Part shown: positions 1-6,617 of the stretch, in pieces
Numbering within the stretch: position 1 is the stretch's first letter
Layout: each line of letters starts with the position of its first letter
Origin: an uncultured Lachnospiraceae bacterium
Lineage (GTDB): Bacteria; Bacillota; Clostridia; Lachnospirales; Lachnospiraceae
DNA length: 16,744 nucleotides
Assembly (NCBI GenBank): GCA_947068385.1
Contig: CAMTBF010000020.1
Span: forward strand, 1-16,744
Direction of reading: 5' to 3'
Notes under the pieces: generated by a model
Database searches by the model: none
Told to the model about the DNA's origin: nothing
What the model saw: only the letters and a program-made list of their open reading frames with translations
Position numbers and translations under genes: made by a program

Positions 1-240
1 CCCATCGATGTTCTGCAGGCCGGACGTGCTTTGAGGCTGTTCGCCGATGAAATGCTGAAATCCAAGGAAATGCAGGAAAAGGTCATCAGCGGCAAATTTC
101 TGTCTTATCATACGATCAATGCCAGCCCCAATGACTCTACGCTGTCAGATATTGAAATGGTTGAGAGATTTGCCAATCTCCTGAGAACCAATCCTTCCAG
201 TGAGCGGGTTCAAAAAATCAGAGAAATTTTACTACAATAG
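1..240 (+). CDS. C-terminal part of an unrecognised protein, cut by window start
   Basis: The frame is open from base 1 and ends with TAG at 238-240, giving 79 residues that begin PIDVLQAGRALRLFADEM. No convincing ribosome binding site or ATG precedes the TTG at 31, so I read this as the tail of a longer gene rather than a complete 69-residue protein. The tail is soluble, mostly helical in character (many K, E, L and M) and ends KIREILLQ. I do not recognise the family and see no catalytic motif, membrane segment or metal-binding cluster. The opposite strand over its last 30 bases carries the end of a decayed phage-like frame (210-320), so this gene end and that remnant meet here. Codon use is more AT-rich than in the genes after 600, consistent with an accessory origin, but this is only an impression. 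Confidence 0.5.
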   Translation, partial: PIDVLQAGRALRLFADEMLKSKEMQEKVISGKFLSYHTINASPNDSTLSDIEMVERFANLLRTNPSSERVQKIREILLQ

Positions 241-320
241 TTTGATAATTGAAACATATCCGGAGAAGGTTGATAGCCCCCGTCCTCAAAAATCGGCGTC
301 TTTTTGAAGCTCCTGCTCAT
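210..320 (-). pseudogene. Decayed small frame with a phage-like N-terminus (MSRSFKKTPIFEDGG)
   Basis: On the minus strand an ATG at 320-318 opens a 36-residue frame beginning MSRSFKKTPIFEDGG and ending with TGA at 212-210. A purine-rich stretch lies just upstream. From memory, small phage and integrative-element proteins often begin MSRSxKKTP and then continue into a basic, Arg/Lys-rich body. Here the resemblance stops after about 15 residues and the rest is unrelated, so the gene appears truncated by a junction near 275-285. The preceding frame on the same strand (342-491) also looks like a remnant. Low certainty: the similarity is recalled, not computed. Confidence 0.3.
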
Positions 321-341
321 ACTTGCACCCCCAGCCTCTGC

Positions 342-491
342 TCAATCCAGCAGAAACCCCTCTCTATAACAGCACTCCAGATAATTCGGATTCTGATAAT
401 ACACATCTGTCTGGAAATCCGATATCTCATCGCTCATAAAGGACGAAAAACGGTCATATGCGATTTCGCTCCTCTCATAAGCCGCGCCCAT
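342..491 (-). pseudogene. Short coding-like frame, probable remnant of an accessory or prophage gene
   Basis: A 49-residue frame runs from ATG at 491-489 to TGA at 344-342. Its sequence has normal protein-like composition (residues 4-15 AYERSEIAYDRF, then an acidic and aromatic stretch ending GFLLD). There is no good ribosome binding site before the ATG. The neighbouring frame immediately upstream on the same strand reads KSKNEWARL, which would join naturally to YERSEIAYDRF after a frameshift near 480-490. I therefore read it as the 3' end of a frameshifted or truncated gene, followed about 20 bases later by the MSRSFKK remnant. It fills most of the 241-614 gap upstream of the hydrolase gene. 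Confidence 0.3.
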
Positions 492-503
492 TCATTTTTT
501 GAC

Positions 504-532
504 TTGCTGCCGCGGCAGCGGTCTGCTACAAT
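504..532 (+). promoter_or_regulatory. SigA-type promoter for the MBL hydrolase gene, with a palindrome in the spacer
   Basis: TTGCTG at 504-509 and TACAAT at 527-532 are separated by 17 bp, with TGC directly before the -10 (extended -10). A perfect 14-bp palindrome, GCTGCCGCGGCAGC, occupies 506-519, overlapping the -35 and the first half of the spacer. This is a likely repressor or activator site. Transcription would start near 539, about 75 bases before the ATG at 615. Confidence 0.55.
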
Positions 533-614
533 ATTACTACAAAATCACCAGAGGCACAATATGGCCGCAGGGGAAATTCGCGGCATACTCTGCCCGGACA
601 GGAGGAAACCATAT

Positions 615-1358
615 ATGAAACTCACCTTTTTAGGGACGAGCCACGGCGTCCCGGCACCGGACCGCTATTGCCAGAGCATCCTTGCGGAGACGGAAAACAA
701 TGGCTACATCATCGATGCAGGGGCCCCTGTGTTCGACTGCCTGCTTCGGCAGGGCGTGGATGTCAACAAAATCAGGGCCGTGTTCATCACCCACATGCAC
801 GACGACCATGTGGACTGTCTGTTCGGGCTGATCAGCATCGCCTGCTGGTACTATACGGATATGCGCTTTGACGTGTTCCTGCCGGAGCAGAAGGGCATCG
901 ATGCGGTGACCGCCTTTCTGGAGGCCACACTGGGGGATTCCTCCCTTTTCCCCAATGATCGTGTACGGCTGCGGCTGATGGGGGAGGGGGATGTGTATCA
1001 GGACGGGGAGATGAAGGTGACCGCCTTTCCCACCGAGCATCTGCGTGCCCAGAACCGCCCCGCCTACGGGTATCTCCTGGAAAGCGGCGGCAAGAGGGTG
1101 TACGTCTCCGGGGACCTGAACGGGGAGATGATAGATTATCCTGCATTCCTGGAGGAGGAGCCGGTGGACGCTTTCGTGGTGGAGTGCGCCCATTTCCCGG
1201 CCGAACGGCTGACGGAGCGGCTGCAGGGCTGCAGGGCCAGGCAGGTGCTGCCCGTGCATGTATGGCCCCTCGATAAGTACGATATCCTGAGGCAGGGGGA
1301 AAGCGCGCTGCCTTTCCCCCTGGCGTATCCGGCGGACGGCGACAGCTATGTGATATAA
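615..1358 (+). CDS. MBL-fold metallo-hydrolase (RNase Z-like)
   Basis: A 247-residue metallo-beta-lactamase-fold hydrolase, probably a cytosolic phosphodiesterase or nuclease-like enzyme using two metal ions. The signature THMHDDH is at residues 59-65 (His60, His62, Asp64, His65). The remaining expected ligands are His142 (TEH), Asp167 (SGD), His193 (ECAH) and His215 (PVH). The N-terminus MKLTFLGTSHGVP is typical of the RNase Z/ElaC-like branch, but the protein is shorter than RNase Z (about 300 residues) and shows no obvious exosite arm. The start at 615 is chosen because AGGAGG at 600-605 lies 9 bases before it. The frame stays open to 249 upstream, but that part has no ribosome binding site and crosses the promoter at 504-532. 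It appears monocistronic and converges on the XRE regulator. Substrate unknown. Confidence 0.9.
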   Translation: MKLTFLGTSHGVPAPDRYCQSILAETENNGYIIDAGAPVFDCLLRQGVDVNKIRAVFITHMHDDHVDCLFGLISIACWYYTDMRFDVFLPEQKGIDAVTAFLEATLGDSSLFPNDRVRLRLMGEGDVYQDGEMKVTAFPTEHLRAQNRPAYGYLLESGGKRVYVSGDLNGEMIDYPAFLEEEPVDAFVVECAHFPAERLTERLQGCRARQVLPVHVWPLDKYDILRQGESALPFPLAYPADGDSYVI

Positions 1359-1362
1359 ATCT

Positions 1363-1554
1363 TTATACAAAACAGGCGCAGAAAAAGCTGGCCTTAAGAA
1401 CCGGCTCTTTCAGCGCCTGGTAAGCCATCCGGTGCTGCCGGAACGCATAAGCCACGCCCATGGGCCGCACTCGCCGGAATGCCTGCACAAAGCGGATAAT
1501 CTCCGTTTCGTGCAGGGCATTCTGCCTGTGCGGCTCGGGGTCATCTAGCGGATA
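1363..1554 (-). pseudogene. 63-codon coding-like frame without start codon, immediately after the XRE regulator
   Basis: Downstream of the XRE regulator stop, the minus strand carries a 63-codon open frame in a different phase, beginning YPLDDPEPHRQ just after an in-frame TGA (1557-1555) and ending FFCACFV then TAA at 1365-1363. It has no ATG/GTG/TTG in a plausible position with a ribosome binding site. Its composition (charged helices, residues 14-30 LHETEIIRFVQAFRRVR, then PMGVAYAFRQHRMAYQALKEP) looks like real protein rather than random translation. It may be the 3' end of a deleted gene, or a C-terminal part of the regulator lost by frameshift. I do not recognise the family. Confidence 0.35.
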
Positions 1555-2629
1555 TCAGAGAAGCCGGCCATGCTTCCCACGGAATATCCCCGCAGCTTTC
1601 CAGCAGCTCCTGCCAGCGGGCCTCCCCTTTCATGTATCCAAAGGTCTCCTCTTCATGGAGCGCCTTCACCAGGGTCTCCCTCATCTTCTGCTTGGACTCC
1701 TCCGACAGCTCCTTAAACTCCATATGTTCATAAAGCGGCGACCGGCTGTAGCTGGTCATGTCTTCTATGCCCGACAGGAGCTTCCTCCCGATCTCCAGGG
1801 TGGCCTCCACGTCCTTCTCCGCCATGGCCAGGTCCATCTCCAAGGTGGCCTCCTGGTACCGGCCTATCTCCATCAGCCGGGCCAGGCCTGTCTGCTTCTC
1901 CACGATGAAATGGGCCCTCTCCATGTCCTTCTCCTGCTTCGCCAGCTGACAGATGCTCTGCAGGGCTATCTGCAGCTTATGGTATCCCGAGAACGCAAGC
2001 TCCTCATAGAGCTTGTAAGCCTCCCGGATGCGCCCCGTCCTGCTGTAGATATCGCCCTGCCGCCTCTGCCGCTCCGGATCCTGGCTGGAATAGTACGCAA
2101 GGTATTCCTCCGCCCTGTCGTACTCTCCCTTCCAGAAGTGGAATCCGAACAGCCCCTCCGCGGCATGGAGCCGCACGTCCTCGTCCCCGCTCTCCAGCGC
2201 CCGGGCATAGCAGGAGCTGATATAGGCATCATACCGCCCCGCCTCCTCCGGAATCTCCCTCACCCGGCGATGCACGTCCAGCAGAAGCGCCAGCTGCCAG
2301 ATCAGGCTGTGGCAGTTGGGGTACTGCTCCAGCAGGGATTTCACCCAGTTGAAGGCATCTTCGTAGTCCTCTTTCTGCAGCCGCCGGTCCGCCTCCTGGA
2401 CGAACCGGCGGATCTCCTCCTCCGTCAGCGCCTCCCGAAAGCACAGCAATGTGTCCGTGGTAATGCCAAGCATCCTGGCGATGGGGGCCAGCAGGGCGAT
2501 GTCCGGGGCCGATGCGCCGCTCTCCCACTTGTTCACCGCGGGAGCCGTCACCCCCAGCCTCCTGGCCATCTCCTCCTGGGTCATGTTCTTCTCTTTCCTG
2601 TATTTCCGTATGACCTGCCCTATTTCCAT
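1541..2629 (-). CDS. XRE-family transcriptional regulator with TPR-like C-terminal domain
   Basis: A 362-residue cytosolic regulator. Residues 1-60 form a Cro/C1-type helix-turn-helix: MEIGQVIRKYRKEKNMTQEE, then the recognition part GVTAPAVNKWESG at 26-38 and the PDIALLAPIARMLGI segment. Residues about 70-350 are charged helical repeats with aromatic positions spaced as in TPR units, a layout seen in many clostridial XRE proteins, where the repeats are thought to bind a peptide or partner protein. The start at 2629 is chosen because AAAGGAG (2644-2638, minus strand) is 8 bases upstream. The frame continues upstream to 2710 without such a site and would cover the promoter. It is divergent from the SDR gene, so control of the SDR or of itself is possible but not shown. 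The coding-like frame just after its stop is noted separately. Confidence 0.85.
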   Translation of the reverse strand: MEIGQVIRKYRKEKNMTQEEMARRLGVTAPAVNKWESGASAPDIALLAPIARMLGITTDTLLCFREALTEEEIRRFVQEADRRLQKEDYEDAFNWVKSLLEQYPNCHSLIWQLALLLDVHRRVREIPEEAGRYDAYISSCYARALESGDEDVRLHAAEGLFGFHFWKGEYDRAEEYLAYYSSQDPERQRRQGDIYSRTGRIREAYKLYEELAFSGYHKLQIALQSICQLAKQEKDMERAHFIVEKQTGLARLMEIGRYQEATLEMDLAMAEKDVEATLEIGRKLLSGIEDMTSYSRSPLYEHMEFKELSEESKQKMRETLVKALHEEETFGYMKGEARWQELLESCGDIPWEAWPASLISAR

Positions 2630-2681
2630 AAGATAATCTCCTTTGCACGATTCGGATTCGCATCGGCCTCTGCTGTCTTTT

Positions 2682-2710
2682 ATCCTATCAGATGGGGAGT
2701 GGATACGCAA
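2682..2710 (-). promoter_or_regulatory. Possible SigA promoter of the XRE regulator
   Basis: On the minus strand TTGCGT (2710-2705) and TAGGAT (2687-2682) are 17 bp apart. The -10 is only a partial match. Transcription would start near 2675, about 45 bases before the ATG at 2629. Confidence 0.35.
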
Positions 2711-2743
2711 CTGAGCGGATGTTAAATATTGCTCACATAAATT

Positions 2744-2753
2744 AACCGCGGTT
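2744..2753. promoter_or_regulatory. Palindrome AACCGCGGTT in the XRE/SDR divergent intergenic region
   Basis: A perfect 10-bp palindrome, partly extended to TTAACCGCGGTTCAA (2742-2756 region), lies between the divergent promoters in otherwise AT-rich sequence. It is a candidate operator for the neighbouring XRE regulator or another dimeric repressor. No second copy was noticed. Confidence 0.3.
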
Positions 2754-2815
2754 CAATATACTAGTTCTGTCTTCGTTCCGCAATCCTGAAAGGAAGATCT
2801 TGGGCATAATCGTCA

Positions 2816-2844
2816 TTGCCATCACATTTTATATATGCTATAGT
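2816..2844 (+). promoter_or_regulatory. Strong extended -10 SigA promoter of the SDR gene
   Basis: TTGCCA at 2816-2821, a 17-bp spacer and TATAGT at 2839-2844, preceded by TGC (extended -10). Transcription would begin near 2851, leaving a leader of about 70 AT-rich bases up to the ribosome binding site AAGGAGGT at 2906-2913. Confidence 0.65.
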
Positions 2845-2920
2845 AATTGTAGGAATTTTCCAATCATCCGTAGGTTTTGTATGACTTCAAATTAAATTTC
2901 ATCTTAAGGAGGTATCAATC

Positions 2921-3721
2921 ATGGGTTTTCTGACTGGTAAGACGGCAATCATCACCGGCGCAGGCCGGGCGGTATTGAGCGACGGGCGCTGCGGCTCCAT
3001 CGGCTACGGCATCGCCACGGCCTACGCGAAAGAGGGTGCGAACCTGGTCATCACGGGCCGCAACGTGAAGAAGCTGGAGGACGCCAAGGAAGAGCTGGAG
3101 CGGCTGTACGGCATCCAGGTACTCATCGTGCAGGCGGACGTGAACGCGGGCGCGGACAATGAGGCCGTGGTGGCAGAAGTGGTGAAGCAGACCATGGAGA
3201 AGTTCGGCAGGATCGACGTGCTGATCAACAATGCCCAGGCTTCCGCTTCCGGCGTGCCCCTGGCGGAGCACACCACGGATCAGTTCAACCTGGCGCTCTA
3301 CTCCGGGCTGTACGCGGCGTTCTATTACATGAAAGCCTGCTATCCCCACCTGGCGGAGACAAAGGGCAGCGTCATCAATTTCGCCTCCGGCGCAGGACTC
3401 TTCGGCAATTACGGCCAGTGCGCCTACGCAGCCGCCAAGGAGGGCATCCGGGGCCTGACCCGTGTGGCCGCCACAGAGTGGGCAAAGGACGGCATCAACG
3501 TGAACATCATCTGCCCTCTGGCCTGGACGGCGCAGCTTGAGAACTTCGAGAAAGCTTATCCGGATGCCTTCAAGGCAAATGTGAAGATGCCTCCCGCAGG
3601 GCATTACGGCGATTCCGAGCTGGAGATCGGCCGGGTCTGCGTCCAGCTGGCTTCCCCGGACTTCAAGTATCTCACCGGCGAGACATTGACCTTGGAGGGC
3701 GGCATGGGGCTTCGGCCATAA
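2921..3721 (+). CDS. Short-chain dehydrogenase/reductase, candidate NADP-dependent 12-alpha-hydroxysteroid dehydrogenase
   Basis: A 266-residue classical SDR with a Rossmann fold. Visible elements are the cofactor loop TGAG (12-15) leading to SIGYGIA (26-32), with an inserted AVLSDGRCG between them; ITGRN after beta-2 (44-48), whose Arg and lack of an acidic residue suggest NADP(H); NNAQAS (103-108) with the catalytic-tetrad Asn; Ser156 in FASGAG; and Tyr169/Lys173 in YAAAK. From memory, NNAQASASG, YSGLYA, FASGAGLFGN, AAAKEGIRGL, CPLAWTAQLE and the ending SPDFKYLTGETLTLEGGMG closely match the 12-alpha-HSDH of bile-acid-metabolising clostridia (ATCC 29733 type), which interconvert 12-alpha-hydroxy and 12-oxo bile acids such as deoxycholate. 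SDR membership is certain; bile-acid specificity is inferred. AAGGAGGT lies 7 bases before the ATG. The gene is monocistronic, with its own promoter and terminator. Confidence 0.85.
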   Translation: MGFLTGKTAIITGAGRAVLSDGRCGSIGYGIATAYAKEGANLVITGRNVKKLEDAKEELERLYGIQVLIVQADVNAGADNEAVVAEVVKQTMEKFGRIDVLINNAQASASGVPLAEHTTDQFNLALYSGLYAAFYYMKACYPHLAETKGSVINFASGAGLFGNYGQCAYAAAKEGIRGLTRVAATEWAKDGINVNIICPLAWTAQLENFEKAYPDAFKANVKMPPAGHYGDSELEIGRVCVQLASPDFKYLTGETLTLEGGMGLRP

Positions 3722-3748
3722 GGACTCTCCTCAGGCCTCATGCATCTT

Positions 3749-3805
3749 CCCCTTGCTCCGATTCTTTGGGCTGCCCCTATCGGGCCGGAGCAAGGGGATT
3801 TTTTT
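3749..3805 (+). terminator. Rho-independent terminator of the SDR gene, overlapping the MFS gene end
   Basis: A perfect 12-bp stem, CCCCTTGCTCCG (3749-3760) and CGGAGCAAGGGG (3786-3797), closes a 25-base loop and is followed by A and seven T (3799-3805). It ends + strand transcription 28 bases after the SDR stop. Its right arm is also coding sequence for the last residues of the convergent MFS protein. Confidence 0.8.
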
Positions 3806-5045
3806 CTTTGAAGAACTTTTTCATATAGGCCAGGAGGAGCACGCCAAAGACAGGGAAGACAGCCGCGACCAGCATCCCTGCCTTGAACCCCACCTGTTCC
3901 GGCGTCAGGGACAGGGCATTGCCAAGCGATTCTGCCCACTCCGTCAGGGAGATGTTGTCAACCACGATCCCCATCATCTGGGGCGCCACAGAAGCGCCGA
4001 AATCCCCGCCGGCAGCCATGAGCGCATAGGCGGCCACCCCGGCCGCGGGCATCTTCTCTTCCATAAAAATCAATGTCCCCGGCCAGAGCATGGCAGTGCA
4101 GATGCCGAGCGCCACGCATGCAAGCAGGGACAGCGCCGCATTGGGCGAAAACGCCACCGCTACATAGCATGCCGCAGCGCCGCACATGCTGATTGTCAGG
4201 ACCTTGAAGATGTTTTTCCCAAATTTCGCATAGGCGGACCTTGTGAGGGCAAGCAGAATCGCAAATAAGGACATCCCCAGGATATCGCCCCAGACCTTGG
4301 GAATCTGCAGCGCCTTTTCCGCATAGACGGATATCCAGTTGGACATGGTGTTCTCGGCACAGGCCCCAAAGAAGATGCACAGCATGCATAAAAGGAGCCC
4401 CCGGGTCCTATGCTTAGAAGAATCGGCTGACCCCTTCCCGCTCTGGCCCATGTCCATGTCGGGGAGGGGAGATCTCATCAGCAGGACAGAGGCGACCACC
4501 GGCAGCGCCGCCCAAAAGAAGGTCAGGTACATCCAATATTCCTTTCCCACAAATCGGAGAAACAAGGTGCTGACCACCACCACGCCCACAACCCCGTACC
4601 CGTACAGGGAGTGGAGAAAGCTCATGTCCTTGTCAGGGGTGTCCGAGGGCAGCGCCGCGATCGTAGGGCTGATCAGCACTTCCCCCAGTCCCGCTGCCGC
4701 CGAAAAGATGAATGTCCCCAAGACAAGGCCCATATAGGCATGCCGGGGGAACAGCATGGGGAACAGCGCATACACGAATAGGCCGCTTGCCGTGATCAGC
4801 GGCATCAAGCGGATGGTCTTATGTATGTTGAAATATCTGCTGAAAAAGCTGAATATCAGATCGATCCCCAATTGCGTACAGAAATTGATGAGGATCAGGC
4901 TCCCCAGCAATGTATAGGATATCCCGTACATTTCCCGGAATGTGGCAAATAGCAGCGGCGGTAAGCTGAACACCGATGACATTACGACATTCGTGAAATA
5001 GCAGGTGAGCTTTGTCTGTCTGTAATTTATCTTCTCCATTGTCAT
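3777..5045 (-). CDS. MFS transporter, third gene of the Fur operon
   Basis: A 422-residue major facilitator superfamily permease with about 12 hydrophobic segments in two halves. The halves are separated by a polar central loop, residues about 211-235 (PDMDMGQSGKGSADSSKHRTR). Conserved-looking segments are GEVLISPTIAALPSDTP in the N half and MLWPGTLIF plus GGDFGASVAPQMMG in the C half. The substrate cannot be read from sequence. The start at 5045 overlaps the Fur stop as ATGA (5045-5042), implying translational coupling; a second in-frame ATG at 5039 is a possible alternative. Position behind a metal exporter and Fur-family repressor suggests a metal- or stress-related substrate such as a chelate or efflux cargo, but this is inference. 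The last codons double as the right arm of the SDR terminator. Confidence 0.85.
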   Translation of the reverse strand: MTMEKINYRQTKLTCYFTNVVMSSVFSLPPLLFATFREMYGISYTLLGSLILINFCTQLGIDLIFSFFSRYFNIHKTIRLMPLITASGLFVYALFPMLFPRHAYMGLVLGTFIFSAAAGLGEVLISPTIAALPSDTPDKDMSFLHSLYGYGVVGVVVVSTLFLRFVGKEYWMYLTFFWAALPVVASVLLMRSPLPDMDMGQSGKGSADSSKHRTRGLLLCMLCIFFGACAENTMSNWISVYAEKALQIPKVWGDILGMSLFAILLALTRSAYAKFGKNIFKVLTISMCGAAACYVAVAFSPNAALSLLACVALGICTAMLWPGTLIFMEEKMPAAGVAAYALMAAGGDFGASVAPQMMGIVVDNISLTEWAESLGNALSLTPEQVGFKAGMLVAAVFPVFGVLLLAYMKKFFKEKNPLAPAR

Positions 5046-5530
5046 CCTTCCCTTTCCCTGCAGTTCCTGCAGTACCCGTACAGCTCCAGTTTATGGCCCG
5101 TGACCGTGAAGTCCCCCATGCCCTCCTCCAGGTGGATATGGCTGAAAGGGCAGCCCTGCAGGGGAATCCGGCTATGGCATTTCAGGCACACCGCGTAGTG
5201 GGTATGGCCTCCGCGGTTCAGGCCATAGACCGCGGTCCCGTCTTCCGTCCATGTGCTCTTCTCCACCAGGCCCTTCTCCTCAAAGGCCGCCAATATACGG
5301 TAGACCGTTGATATGGCAGATGCCCCTCCTAACCCGCTGTCCTCCGTGTCCCCGCGGACCGACAGCCGCTGGTAGATCTGCATGGCGCTCAGCGGCTCCG
5401 CCGTCTCCCAGAGCGCTCTGTACACGCTTTTCCTCTGCTTCGTCCATTTCAGCCCCTGAGGGTAGGACATCTCCCTCCCGCAGTCCCCGTAGGGCAGACC
5501 CTCCGGGGGAATCTTCAGCTTCCTGTTCAT
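5042..5530 (-). CDS. Fur-family metal-responsive repressor
   Basis: A 162-residue Fur/Zur/PerR-family DNA-binding protein. The winged helix spans about residues 27-92 (KWTKQRKSVYRAL, AMQIYQRL, STVYRILAAFEEKGLVEK). The metal region follows: HTHY at 109-112, structural zinc pair C115-L-K-C118, HIH at 131-133, and a second pair C154-R-N-C157 near the end. Both CxxC pairs support the usual structural zinc site. Which metal or signal it senses is not decidable here. The start at 5530 has AGGAG (5544-5540) 9 bases upstream; the frame runs on to 5671 but that part overlaps the exporter end and lacks a site. It sits between the exporter and the MFS gene, and a large palindrome covers the operon promoter (6618-6656), so autoregulation is likely. 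It is slightly longer than typical Fur (about 140-150 residues), with an extra N-terminal 25 residues. Confidence 0.85.
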   Translation of the reverse strand: MNRKLKIPPEGLPYGDCGREMSYPQGLKWTKQRKSVYRALWETAEPLSAMQIYQRLSVRGDTEDSGLGGASAISTVYRILAAFEEKGLVEKSTWTEDGTAVYGLNRGGHTHYAVCLKCHSRIPLQGCPFSHIHLEEGMGDFTVTGHKLELYGYCRNCREREG

Positions 5531-5557
5531 GGCCCTCTTCTCCTGTTTCCTTTCCGC

Positions 5558-5572
5558 AAGCCCCAGGGGCTT
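5558..5572. repeat. Perfect 15-base inverted repeat upstream of the Fur gene
   Basis: AAGCCCC A GGGGCTT lies in the 127-bp gap between the exporter stop (5658) and the Fur start (5530), about 28 bases before the Fur ATG. It is too tight to be a strong RNA hairpin with all pairs formed. It could be a protein-binding palindrome or a small stem that affects Fur translation. Confidence 0.3.
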
Positions 5573-5657
5573 CCCGGATCTGACGGCTGACCGTGTCCGG
5601 CTAAGCCACGTCCCTGTCCTGTGCACCCGTTCCCGTCCGGCCCGCACCCGCTCCTCC

Positions 5658-6554
5658 TCATCCGATTCCAATCAGCTCCATGGCAATCCCCGCCGCCACG
5701 CCGATCGCGTACAGCAGCCCCAGTATCCTCAGGTTCTCCCGCCTGTCCTGGTTCACCCGGAACAGCACCAGCAGCCCTACCCCCGAGCCCACCAGCAGCC
5801 CGGCCATGGCTGCCCCCAGCCCCATGGAGCCCGCCAGGTACAGCTGGGTGATCACCACGGAACCGGCGCAGTTTGGTATCAGGCCCACAAGCCCTGCCAG
5901 CACAGGCCCAGCAAAAGGCCTGTTCAGAATCAGATTCCCCAGCGCGTCCTCGCCCAGAAAATGCAGGATCGCATTCAGCCCCAGGTTCACCGCCAGGATG
6001 AAGAACGCGATTTTCACTGTATGGGACAGGGCAGAGCGCAGGATGCCGTCCTCGCAGTGGCAATGCTGCTGCTCGCAGATGTCATGGATACCGCCGGGAT
6101 TCCTGCCGCCGTCCCTCTTGCGGCGCAGCAGATCGATGACAAGCCCTGCCGCCATGCCGATGGCAGCCTTGCCCGCCAGGATCTCCAGAATCACGCCCAC
6201 CGGGGCCTGCTCGGAAATCAGGATGGGCAGCATCTCATCCGAGGTGGAAAGATAGATCGCCATCAACGTGCCCAAAGTAATGACCCGCCCGGCATACAGG
6301 TTAGAGGCCGCGGCGGAGAAGCCGCACTGGGGGACAGCACCCAAAAGCCCGCCGATGACGGGCGCGGCAAAATTTGTGGCGGACTGCCTGTGGGGGGAAT
6401 GTCCCCCATCCTCCACAGCTCCCGGCCTCCTAATCAGCCTCCTGGCATGCTCCCCGGTCTTGTGCTCCAGGTACTCCATCACCAGGTAGGTCAGGAACAA
6501 AAAGGGAACCAGCTTTATGCTGTCCATGAGCGCGTCTTCCAATATCTCCAGCAT
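5658..6554 (-). CDS. Putative heavy-metal/metalloid exporter (PF11449, ArsP_2-like)
   Basis: A 298-residue membrane protein of the family described as a putative 10-TM heavy-metal exporter and often annotated as arsenic efflux protein or putative manganese transporter. It has two hydrophobic halves with paired motifs: PQCGFSAAASNLYAGR (75-90) with STSDEMLP (103-110) in the first, and IPNCAGSVVITQLYLAG (226-242) in the second. A cytosolic or exposed central loop carries CEQQHCHC (160-167), a plausible metal-binding cluster. Hydrophobic spans are near 12-28, 63-75, 90-103, 118-141, 180-200, 214-227, 244-266 and 277-296. The start at 6554 is preferred because AAAGGTGG (6571-6564) lies 9 bases upstream; 6563 and 6599 are in-frame alternatives. 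First gene of an operon with the Fur-family repressor and MFS genes, with a promoter and palindrome upstream. The exported ion is unknown. Confidence 0.8.
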   Translation of the reverse strand: MLEILEDALMDSIKLVPFLFLTYLVMEYLEHKTGEHARRLIRRPGAVEDGGHSPHRQSATNFAAPVIGGLLGAVPQCGFSAAASNLYAGRVITLGTLMAIYLSTSDEMLPILISEQAPVGVILEILAGKAAIGMAAGLVIDLLRRKRDGGRNPGGIHDICEQQHCHCEDGILRSALSHTVKIAFFILAVNLGLNAILHFLGEDALGNLILNRPFAGPVLAGLVGLIPNCAGSVVITQLYLAGSMGLGAAMAGLLVGSGVGLLVLFRVNQDRRENLRILGLLYAIGVAAGIAMELIGIG

Positions 6555-6617
6555 GGCATCCATCCACCTTTCCCAATATATCCCTCCGGCTCCTGGCACA
6601 GGAAGCCGGAAACAGCA

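Noticed and set aside
249..614. 122-codon upstream extension of the MBL hydrolase
   Set aside because: It lacks a ribosome binding site, crosses a consensus promoter, and the family begins at MKLTFLGTSHG, where AGGAGG is correctly placed.
1460..2725. 421-codon + strand open frame opposite the XRE regulator
   Set aside because: It is antisense to a gene with clear HTH motifs and a ribosome binding site. The translation is Leu/Pro/Arg/His-rich as expected for an antisense shadow in GC-rich DNA.
5531..5671. N-terminal extension of the Fur-family protein to 209 residues
   Set aside because: The extension is Arg/Glu-rich, overlaps the exporter stop and has no ribosome binding site; the ATG at 5530 does.
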